Source: Cladorrhinum sp. PSN259 (Eukaryota; Ascomycota; Sordariomycetes; Sordariales; Podosporaceae). From it: 64,000 nucleotides of DNA. The stretch spans positions 1 through 64,000 of the forward strand of contig MU867148.1 in NCBI GenBank assembly GCA_033725935.1, given 5' to 3'. Each line of letters begins with the position of its first letter. Within the stretch, counting starts at the first letter, position 1. The notes beneath the pieces are model-generated. The model did not search any database. It saw only the letters and a list, made by a program, of their open reading frames with translations, and was not told the DNA's origin. This document shows, piece by piece, positions 11,025 through 20,200 of this stretch. The translations under genes and the position numbers were made by a program.

Positions 11025-12664
11025 AGCACACTTACAGTCTGATCGGCATCGTTTCTTTGGGGTTGTTATACAGTAACGAGGAGCCATCATAATTGAATGG
11101 AGGATCTCTTGGAGGGGAATTTCTTTGAAAGGTCTTTGGTCAGGTTTTGAGGTTTTTGCTCGCCATCTTCGTATGTGCCACAACAGAGATGAGAGGCATC
11201 TTCGGGGACAAAGTTGGAGCGGAGTTTCTGAAGGTGTAATTTTTCTTTGTGATTTCTTTGGGGGTGGAATAAAAGAAATAACATATTAGAAGGTGAAAGC
11301 TTTCATTTTTTTTCACGCCATGATCTACTGAACAACAGCATCGGCGCGGACTCTTCGTGGACTTGATTTGTCATTTCAACACTCGGACATTCATAGCACG
11401 ATAAACACAATCCGCGTTTGGGCAAGGCGCTTCTGCAGTATACTGAGGAAATGAGTACGACGTTTTTCATGTCGGGGAACCAAGTATACAATTGGAGATG
11501 AAGCTTTTCTTTTTCCTCTTTTTCTCTTTTTTCCCCCAATATCGCTATTCATAGCGAGCTGTAAGATTCCTATAGGAAATACATACATTTATTTTCTCAG
11601 TCCCCTGTCCGGCTGATTATTTTACATCGTTGCATGTCTGACATTCGACCTGTCTTGCATTTTTAGGACAAGATGAAAAACTGTGAAAAAGAAGGGGTAA
11701 AAGAAAGAACAGGAAGGGGGAAAAAAGAGGGAGGAAAGGGAAGGGGGAAGAGCGGTCTAGTCGTGATGAAGTGGTTGAGAGTTGGCAGAAGGAAACAAGA
11801 AAACCTAAGTGCTTGATATTCATTCGTTGACTTTTGAGATGGGGGAAACTAAAAAAATAAAAAATAAAAAATAAAAAAAAATTCTGAAAAATACGCTCGA
11901 TCCTTTTATTCAGGGTTTAGGGGCCAACTGGACTTTCATTCTTTTACATTTCTTTTTGGGCACATTATAGGGGTATGGTAGGGGAGGGGAATTGAGATTG
12001 GAGTTTTGAGGTTAGGGGCGTTTATGGGTGCACACTCGTTTGTGGAATACATTCTTTTAAACATGAGGCAGTCTATTATTGCGTGCAGTAAGTGGGCGTT
12101 ACCATGGTGCGCATGTATGTGATGGACTTGCGCAGAGGGTGTTTGATGTTCGGTGTTGTGTACTTTGTTTGATCGACGATGATGCTGGTGGAGATCTAAT
12201 TTGATGAGACCGTGATGTGAATATTTAACACGAAGGGTAGCTAGCTTGGAAAGGTTTTGATTTATTTTTTCTTCGTCTTTATCCTGATTGTAGCAGATAT
12301 GGTACTATAGCTAGCCCTCCAACAAAGTCTTTGTCTTGCATATTATCGTAATGAGGCAGGGGCATGGAGGTCTCGGCATCTCTGTTGATGAAGAGATAAT
12401 AGGCCGAGGAGACTCGTTAACCTCGTGCGGGTGAGGTGGCAGGAGGCTGGCCATGGGTGATTGGGATGGGGACGATATGTGTGTGCTGAAATGATGCATA
12501 CATACATGCCCCCTTGAGCGACTGTATGCCTGATACTTCCGACAAGCCCCAATATTATGCCCTTTCACGACTTTCGCGCTCCCCTGAGCTGTGGCTGGCA
12601 TGTCTATTCTTGCCTACGGTTGACCGTTATATATTCTATTCGATTATGTTGGTTGGTATCACAT
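11025..12664. other. Intergenic, about 1.6 kb; no supported gene
   Basis: This lies between the 3' end of the 7830 gene and the convergent 3' end of the HypK-like gene. It is AT- and purine-tract rich, with an A-rich TAAAAAA-type low-complexity stretch near 11850-11881. Small ORFs here have no recognisable content. Confidence 0.6.
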
Positions 12665-13108
12665 TTAGAACTTGGGCTCGAGATAGGCCTTAAGGGCCTT
12701 GACTGCGTCGCCATCGTGAGCCTTGAGAAACTCGGTGGCCTTGGCCTTGGTGAATTCGAATTCCTCGACCTGTTTCAAGAGCACATTAGTGACCGTTGGT
12801 AAGTGAAGTAGCAAGGAGGGGGGGGGGGGGGTACCTACGAGAAGCTTAACATCGGCAGCATCAACCTTGACCTTCTTGGCCTCCGTCTTGTTGGCGCTTC
12901 CGACAATGGAGCTCAGCGCATTTGCTGCCGCCTCATGGTCGACATGTCCGCCCGCTCCCTCATCACCTGTCGCATCGAGCTTGCTCAGGGCGGCGGCAGC
13001 CTTGCGGTCCTCAGCGGACTTGGCAACGGGCTGCTCCTCATCAATATCGGCAGCGGCGGCGGAGGCAGCGCCCTCAACGACGTTGGTAGGTTGTCTATCT
13101 TCGGCCAT
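12665..13108 (-). CDS. HypK-like UBA-domain protein (NatA-associated)
   Basis: The model is complement(join(12665..12769,12839..13108)), 124 aa. The donor is GTAGGT, the branch CACTAAT and the acceptor AAACAG. Without splicing the frame would read through a poly-C tract coding GTPPPPS. The mature C-terminus, VEEFEFTKAKATEFLKAHDG then DAVKALKAYLEPKF, is the UBA-like domain of HYPK/NAC-alpha proteins. The segment before it (KKVKVDAADVKLL) is the helix region that in HYPK family members contacts the N-terminal acetyltransferase NatA. The N-terminal half is Ala/Asp/Glu-rich and disordered. Expected role: cytosolic, ribosome-associated modulator of NatA. It is transcribed divergently from the DAHP synthase gene across 569 bp. 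Confidence 0.88.
   Translation of the reverse strand: MAEDRQPTNVVEGAASAAAADIDEEQPVAKSAEDRKAAAALSKLDATGDEGAGGHVDHEAAANALSSIVGSANKTEAKKVKVDAADVKLLVGTPPPPSLLLHLPTVTNVLLKQVEEFEFTKAKATEFLKAHDGDAVKALKAYLEPKF
12818..12831. repeat. Poly-G/C run of 14 inside the HypK intron
   Basis: Fourteen consecutive G on the plus strand, read as C14 directly after GTAGGTA at the 5' splice site on the coding strand. Length variation here would alter the intron but not the protein if splicing holds. Confidence 0.9.
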
Positions 13109-13392
13109 TGCGATTCTATTGACTGTGCTGATTCCGGATGATGTTTAACTAAAACAAGGGTTGCAGCACCTGGAGCAATGCATTGCTTGGGCGAAATGTG
13201 GGGGAGGGGTAGGAGCTGAGTAGTGGCGCTAGTATGGATGAGGCTTAGCGAGACGGTACAGGTGTCCCTCTTTGGGAGCGGAGGAATGCTTGATTGGTCA
13301 ATTCCGGGTGCTTATTCTTTTCATTGTTCCTCACAGAGCACACAACCCCTGTCGCTTCTCTTTAACTCACCATTGACCATTCCATCTGACCT

Positions 13393-13399
13393 TGACTCA
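13393..13399 (+). promoter_or_regulatory. CPC1/Gcn4-type site TGACTCA in the DAHP synthase promoter
   Basis: A perfect palindromic TGACTCA lies 279 bp upstream of the DAHP synthase ATG and 20 bp upstream of a TATAAA. Gcn4/CPC1/CpcA bind this sequence to induce amino-acid biosynthesis genes, including aromatic ones, under amino-acid starvation. Its placement in the promoter of a shikimate-entry enzyme supports function; binding is inferred. Confidence 0.6.
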
Positions 13400-13418
13400 C
13401 TCCGTCATGGGGTTCTTG

Positions 13419-13424
13419 TATAAA
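13419..13424 (+). promoter_or_regulatory. TATA box of the DAHP synthase gene
   Basis: TATAAA about 254 bp before the ATG and just downstream of the TGACTCA site. The spacing is sensible for a leader of about 200 nt. Confidence 0.45.
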
Positions 13425-13677
13425 TCTGGCCACTCTTGTTATTTCCCTTTGGCTTCATAAGCCAGGTCGAGAAGGAGGGATCATCTTACTTTTGCAAAAT
13501 TGGTTTGCTTTGCGAAAATTTCAAGTGGCTCAGAATCTTCCTTTTATCAGGGCTCATCATTTGGGTATATTTTTATTTATTTTATTCTCCCACACTTACA
13601 CAGAGGGCTGAAGCGTGCAACAAAATCTTTTCACCAAAAGGTTTTATATAAGACCACCTACACACCACACCGGAACA

Positions 13678-15081
13678 ATGAGCGGATCAGCACCACAGTG
13701 GACTCCTGAGTCCTGGAGGTCAAAACCTGTCAAGCAATGTCCAGAGTATCCTGATCAAGCAGCGCTTCAAAAATCCTTGTCGGAGCTTAAGAAGCTCCCA
13801 CCAATCGTTCATCCCAGAGAGATCACCAAGCTCAAGGAACACCTTCGAGATGTGGCTCAGGGCAAGGCCTTCCTCCTTCAGGGTGGTGACTGCGCCGAGC
13901 TCTTTGACTACTGCCAACAAGATGCCATCGAGTCCAAGATCAAGCTTCTTCTCCAAATGAGTCTTGTACTCATCTGGGGCGCCGACAAGCGCGTTGTGCG
14001 CATTGGCCGTATGGCCGGCCAGTACGCAAAGCCCCGTTCCAGTCCCATGGAGACAGTCGACGGCAAGCAAGTCCCCTCCTTCAGAGGTGACATCCTCAAC
14101 GGCTTCCACCTTGACGAGAGAGAACTCGACCCAGCCAGACTCGTCAAGGCCTACCACCACTCCTCCGCCACCCTCAACTACATCAGAGCAGCCATCTCCT
14201 CTGGTATTGCTGACCTTCACCGGCCCCTTGACTGGGGTCTTGGTCACGTCCGCGACCCAGAGCTCAAGGCCAAATATCAGGAGGCAGTCACCTTCCTGAC
14301 CGACATGCTTCGCTTCATGCACACCATCGGAGCCGACAAGACAGAGAAGCTTGACACTGTGGACCTCTTCACCTCTCACGAAGGTCTCTTGCTTGAGTAT
14401 GAGCAGAGTCTTACTCGTCTGCTTGACGACCCCACTGCTTTCCCTCACGGAAGCAAGAAGGAGTACTACGACACGTCAGCCCACTTCCTCTGGATCGGTG
14501 ATCGCACCCGCCAGATCGACCACGGCCATGTTGAGTTCTTCAGGGGCATCGCCAACCCCTTGGGTGTGAAGATTGGCCCAACCACCCCTACTTCTGACCT
14601 TCTTGAACTCTTGCGGACTCTCAACCCCGAGTGCGAGCCGGGCAAGATTACCCTCATCACTCGTTACGGCGCCGGCAAGGTAGCCGACCTCCTCCCTGCT
14701 CATATCAGGGCCGTGGAGGACAGCGAGTACAAGCAGACTGTAGTCTGGCAGTGCGATCCTATGCACGGCAACACCCAGTCCGTCAGCGGCGGTATCAAGA
14801 CTCGCCGGTTCAGTGACATCTTCAGTGAGCTGCAACAAACGCTAAGAATTCATAAGGAGCAGGGCAGCTACCTTGGTGGTGTGCATCTCGAGTTGACGGG
14901 TGATGCAGTGACGGAGTGCATGGGCGGTAGCGAGGGCTTGGATGAAGACGACTTGTCGACCAACTATACGAGCTTCTGTGACCCGCGACTTAACGAGAAG
15001 CAGGCGCTCGAGCTGGCTTTCCTCATCGCTGATCATTACAGGCAAGAGAGGAAGGAGAAGGAGGCTTCTTCATCCGCTTGA
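13678..15081 (+). CDS. aro-8: Class II 3-deoxy-D-arabino-heptulosonate-7-phosphate (DAHP) synthase
   Basis: An intronless 467-aa frame. It catalyses phosphoenolpyruvate plus erythrose-4-phosphate to DAHP, the first step of the shikimate pathway to Trp, Tyr and Phe. Family hallmarks seen: LLQGGDCAELFD, VRIGRMAGQYAKPRSSP, a SHEGLLLEYE segment, KIGPTTPT and VVWQCDPMHGNT, which carry the metal and phosphate ligands of plant-type (class II) enzymes. The length matches fungal members. I start at the ATG at 13678 after ACAA; the upstream in-frame extension is leader. The symbol follows the Neurospora class II, Trp-sensitive isozyme and is by homology only. A TGACTCA site upstream suggests cross-pathway control. 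It converges with the mutarotase gene at its 3' end (296 bp apart). Confidence 0.95.
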   Translation: MSGSAPQWTPESWRSKPVKQCPEYPDQAALQKSLSELKKLPPIVHPREITKLKEHLRDVAQGKAFLLQGGDCAELFDYCQQDAIESKIKLLLQMSLVLIWGADKRVVRIGRMAGQYAKPRSSPMETVDGKQVPSFRGDILNGFHLDERELDPARLVKAYHHSSATLNYIRAAISSGIADLHRPLDWGLGHVRDPELKAKYQEAVTFLTDMLRFMHTIGADKTEKLDTVDLFTSHEGLLLEYEQSLTRLLDDPTAFPHGSKKEYYDTSAHFLWIGDRTRQIDHGHVEFFRGIANPLGVKIGPTTPTSDLLELLRTLNPECEPGKITLITRYGAGKVADLLPAHIRAVEDSEYKQTVVWQCDPMHGNTQSVSGGIKTRRFSDIFSELQQTLRIHKEQGSYLGGVHLELTGDAVTECMGGSEGLDEDDLSTNYTSFCDPRLNEKQALELAFLIADHYRQERKEKEASSSA

Positions 15082-15377
15082 AGCGCACTTTCTATTTAGT
15101 TAAAACGGCGTTGGGTTAGGATATGAGAGCGGGAACCTTCAAAAGTTTAGCTGAGAATTTAAGATCATGTGTCAAACCATATTTCATCCATATATGCACG
15201 CATACTAGAACCAAAAACTCGAGTTTACTCCAAATTTCATTGAATTCTACTTATTTCCGTCAAATCTTTCCGTCAAATGTTCATGTCTCATTTACATAAC
15301 AAAAACTCATCAATGCCAAACTCCACCCCCATATTCATAATTCCGCACCATTTCCTTCAAATCTTCTCCTTTACCAG

Positions 15378-16434
15378 TCAATTAGGGATACTAATAGTCT
15401 GCGCGCCCTCAAACGCATCACCGGGCTCCAAAGTCTGCCACGTGCCCACCGCACCGGGCTCGACGCACAGCATGTTCTTGTACCCGTCCTTGGGCTCAAA
15501 GTCTCCCATCCCGCTTGCTTTTTCCGTCCAGGGGTTCCAGACTACCACCTGGGCCAGATTATCTCTTGTGACCACAAATCGGGGTTTACCGTTCTCGAGG
15601 ACCGTAACTGCGTCTGAAGCGCCGTTGGGCGTCGAGTAGACGCGGTCGGTTTCGGCTGTTATGGTAAGGTCGGAGGTTCCAGAGGTTTGCGCCTGGGGAG
15701 AGAGGAGTTTGTCTAGGTAGGGAGAGTTTGAAAGGCCGGAGATTGAGACGGATGTGATATCCTGCCGGTAAAGCAATTAGTTTAAGAGTCCCAAAAAAAG
15801 GGGAGGGGGTGAAGGGGGAGGGGGTGTAAGAGAGCCATACGTTAACGCGCAGATAAGTATGCAACAGAACCTGACTGTCAAACGGCTTGTCATCGTCGTT
15901 GGTAACGACAAGAGAAGTAGTAAGCGTAGACGGGCTGAGCGTCAGGGAGTAAATCAGATTGAACTTGTAGGGCCAGAGGGACTGAGCCTCGGCCGACAGG
16001 CTGGCAGTGCTAAGTCCAAAGTCGAGCTTGACGCTCAGGTCGGCTGCTCCTTCTCCGGTGGCGGGCGTCGACTCGGAGGTTGATTTGCCTAAAAACTCCC
16101 AGACCGAAGTGCGCGCGAAGCCGTGCTGAGGCAGGGTGGAAGTGGGGTGAGGCGCCGGAGGGGGAGGACCAAAGACTGGGAAGACCAGGGGGATGCCGCC
16201 GCGGACCGCTTTGGTGCCGTCGAGCTTGGCTGCTGAGGACAGCCAGAGCTTTTCGTCTCCCTTGGAGTCCTTCCAGCTGATGACTGTTGCGCCGTAGAGG
16301 AGAACCTCGACGGATTCGCCCGTGGGGAGCTCGGCGGTTACCCGCGAGTTGTCGGGGGAGAAGGTGACGGTTGGCTGAGGGGCGAGGCCGGGTGTGGCTG
16401 CCAGGGCGGAGGGCTTGTTGGCGCGGCCGACCAT
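15378..16434 (-). CDS. Glucose-6-phosphate 1-epimerase (hexose-6-phosphate mutarotase)
   Basis: The model is complement(join(15378..15761,15841..16434)), 325 aa; donor GTATGG, acceptor CGGCAG. This is the galactose-mutarotase-like beta-sandwich fold of the YMR099C/D-hexose-6-phosphate mutarotase type. Motifs include VLLYGATVISWK, KAVRGGIPLVFPVFG, LPQHGFARTSVWEF, QVLLHTYLRVNDI, VVWNPW and KNMLCVEPG. The His of QHGFAR and the Glu of CVEPG fit the catalytic pair of the family. It interconverts alpha and beta glucose-6-phosphate in the cytosol. The start is the only sensible ATG, followed by MVGRANKPSAL. Confidence 0.92.
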
Positions 16435-17279
16435 CTTTCCTTCTGTTTCTTTGCTTTTGGGGTTGGTAATGGAAGAGGGGTACTAGAAGAAGAAGAAGAG
16501 GAGGAGGAGGATCAGGACGAGATTATGAGTGTCGTTGGCGATGCTGCAGCGGGGAGTTCGTACAGTGTGTCCGCGTTCGGGAACTGCGGGGTTGGTTGGT
16601 TGCGACTAGGGGGGAAGCTATAGAAAGAATGTGGTATGATGCAGCTAGGTCACTGTATGTAACAAGACAAACTCAAGTACACTGGCGCACAAAGACACAG
16701 CAAGCAAAGGTAGGGATAAAAACCAAAGTATTTATTATCTGAAGCTTTTTCAAATAGCAGGAGGTGGCAATGACACAACAACCAAAACGATCTACAAAGG
16801 GTAGGTTCGCGGTAATCCGTACAGTTTGATCCAATTCATGCCCGCCCCCAACAGCGGGGTAGCTGTCAGTGTTGCATGACCTGAAACAGAGACCTACCGC
16901 CACCAGGGATGTGTGCTCATCACACTTTGAGAGCTTCACAGAATATTTAGAACTCGTCCTATGACGTTGTCTATCCGACCTCTATGGCCTGTATACCTAG
17001 TCATTCCCTCAAGAAAATTAATGGCATAACAATACCTGAAATGGTTGTTTCTTTCCACACGGCTGTGCCGATGTCAAACGTCTCTTCTTGAAAAAGTATA
17101 GACATATTATTTTGTTCCCCCTACTGCTTATTCTCATTGGTATCACCACGCCTTACAATCAAATCCAGTTTACGCCAAACCCCAAATGAAGACCAAGACC
17201 AAGACCCAAACCCGCCTGAAAACGCGCTGAACTATGCAAAGTAGAAAAGGTAGAAGATTTCACAGAAAAGCACACAACA
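16435..17279. other. Intergenic, 845 bp; no supported gene
   Basis: Promoter of the mutarotase gene and 3' region of rif1. A GAA-rich purine stretch lies at about 16484-16510. No ORF of interest. Confidence 0.6.
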
Positions 17280-20200
17280 CTATGTCCCTCTTCCACGCCT
17301 CTCGGCTTCGTACAATTCCCTCTTTATATCCATAAACATATCCTCAATCTGGTATACCTCATGCCTCGATAGCTTTGCTGAGCGCAGCCCATCCAGTCCG
17401 CCCCGAAACATCTTTATAATTTGTTCAACTGCAGGCACCTCCTGTTGGGCCTCTTCCCCAACTTCTTCGGAATCAGCTTTGTTTGATGCCGCTGCGTGTT
17501 GCTCATCTTCAAGCTGCATTGCTTCCTCGATAATGCGTTCTGCTGGTGCTAGTTTCTCCTCCTCCTGCTCCTCCTCCTCCCCTTCTTCTTCTTCCTCCTC
17601 CTCTTGGCGTTGACTGGCACTGAAAGACTCTAGAGCAATCTGAGATTGCACCTCAATGTCATCATCGATATCTTCTTCCAGGTCCATAGCGTCATGGACA
17701 GGGTGAGCATCCTCTTCGGTGGGGCTGTCAGGCGGCGAACTAGAAAGGCCGTCCAAAGGGCTTCTGGGCAGCTGATCCATCGACGACGGCTCGTCAACTT
17801 GCTCAGGTTTAACATCAGTGGCACCACTCATTTCAGAGACTTGTTCTTCAAACGCGGGGATTTCCGCTGGTTGACTGTCAGGGACCTCTTGTGGATCCTG
17901 ACTGCCGCCCTGACTGAACTGTGATGACGCTTCTCCAACCGAATCATGCCTCGTCCTCTTAACAGGATCTTGATCTTGGGTCAAAGTCCTCTTGCGTTTC
18001 GGTCGTCCCCGTGGTCTGGTTGGCTGTGAGCTCGGAAGATCGGGTACAATAGCCTCCGGGTTCGGTGTTGCAATCCTTGAGGCAGAGCGAGTCACTCTCG
18101 CCGGGACAGGAGTGAGAACGGGAATGGACTTGCTCAACTTCTTAGGAGTATCACCGACCACAATACATTCCTTAGCAGATTCCTTAGCCGCCTTCGCTTC
18201 AGGAGACACAGAGGAATGGTGGTACTGTTGCGGGTCCACCTTCCCGCCATCGAGTTCTACTACGAGCCTGAGAAGACTTCTTTCGTCATCGTCACTAAAT
18301 TCGAATGATTCGGTGCCTGTCGGAATTGGTCGGAGAGGCTGAGAAAGAGGCCGTTCTGGTAGCTCAGTGAAGCTTGCAACCCGTCTAGAAGCTGAAATGG
18401 GGCTCGTGGGAGCATCAACATCGTGCTCCCCGTCTGAATTTGGTGTCGGAGTGTCTCGGGTTTGAGCCGGCCGAGGTGGCGTCGAAGGTCGTCTCGACTC
18501 TCTAGAAGGAGCGGTGACCTCATCAAACACCATACTGTCTTCGATAACCTCTTCCCCAGGCAACTGCGGCTCTTCTGGCTCCTCGGATGCATTGGCCTTT
18601 TCGGGAGATGAAGGAACATCAACCTCGGGCATTGATACTACACTGATGTAGCCATTCCCGCCAGATGGATCAGGAATTACCCTTTGGCGGGTAGGACTAA
18701 GATGGGGCGACCCGGACACTGGAGAAGAGGAGAACTCCCATTCTTCGAGTAGGGCGTGACTAACAGACCTCGATCTGATCTCGGCGGCCAGGGGATTCCG
18801 TCTAGGTTCAGGCGGGGAGGAGGGTGGATCAGTCATATCGTGCTCTGGAATCAACATGGGCTGGCCGCGGCGTGGTGTTGGCGTCGATGAGACATAGTCG
18901 TCGAACGTTCCGTCCGGTTCAGGCGTGGCGGCATGTCGTACCGAGGTATTTTCGGGCAAGCTGATCTGAGGGTGGTCGGCATGACCGGCCGAGTCCTTTG
19001 ATTTGCCTGGACTTGACCGAATCTCGGGGAACAGGGCAGCGTTTTCTCTTTGCCGCTCACGAACTTCTTTTTGTCTCTCGGTCAAAACCTGAGACTCAAG
19101 GGCGTCAACCTGGGCCGGAGAGGTGTCGATGGATGCAAACAGAATCTGGGAGTCATCATGCCGAAGTCGAGGAGGAGACTTGCGACGGTTGGATGTAGCA
19201 GCTTTTCGAACGGGCGATGAACCAAGGCGCTGATTACCTGGCGCAGCGAGTTTGAAGGCGACAGGGGACTTGGAGTTTGATGAGGCTGGCCGTGGGGTAG
19301 TTCTGCGACTGCTAGATCTAGTAGAGTGCACCCTTGGTAGGTCGAAGTCATCAAACGAGTCAATAAATGTCCGCTGCCGCGCGACAAATTCAGAGCTCCC
19401 AGACTCAAGTCCAGGAAGAACGATGTCAGCATGAAGTTGCAACTGGACAAGTGTAGCCTTTAAATCATCTGGATAGTCCAGCTGCTCCGTTTTCTCGAAC
19501 AACCTGTTCCACAAAGTGACACTTGAGTTGACAATTGATCGATGGCATGATGTAAAAGATGCGCACAGGAAGCGTTCCAATGCATCAAGTTGTTGCTCAG
19601 GATGTTCGATTCCGGCAATGAGAGTGGACAACTTATCCCATAGTGATTTTGTCTTGATACGGTTAGCTTGACGTCGTCTGTATAAAGATGCAATGGGTTC
19701 ACTTACAGCAGCAAGAATAGCACTTGACTGGCTCCCGAGGAGCCGGTTGCTGTCGTGGATCCAGGGAATAAAGCTGTCCTGTAGAGTGAGCATTGATTTC
19801 AGGAACAGCTGTTGGTTGCACCGTTCAAAGAAATTCCCAACCTCTTTGAGAAGGTGGACGACGGAGTCTGTATGGGCAGGGTTGAATTCCTTGTATTGAG
19901 TTCCCAACGCTTCGTTGACTGCCTTGTAGAGCATCTCGAAGGTATCGAAAGACAATGCCCGGGAACCAGCGAGGGCTGTTCCCCAAAGTCTTCGCCGTGC
20001 TGCATCCACCGCGCGCTTGTCTCTTGGTTGAGTTGCGACAGAAACTAATTCCGTTACACATCTGATGCTGTTGGGCATCGGAGAGCGCTCGACCTCGGGA
20101 AGTGCGAATTGATCAACAATTACTTTTGACAGTGGCTCAATGACCAGAATGGCCACTCCTGCATCGCCGGTCTCCTCCTTCACCCGTTCACAAAGCGCAT

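Noticed and set aside
12140..12300. Transposon or RIP-mutated relic
   Set aside because: AT-rich stretches occur but there are no inverted or direct repeats, transposase remnants or strong TpA excess visible by eye.
13720..14448. Minus-strand 242-codon ORF
   Set aside because: Antisense to the highly conserved DAHP synthase coding sequence; a consequence of its codon bias.
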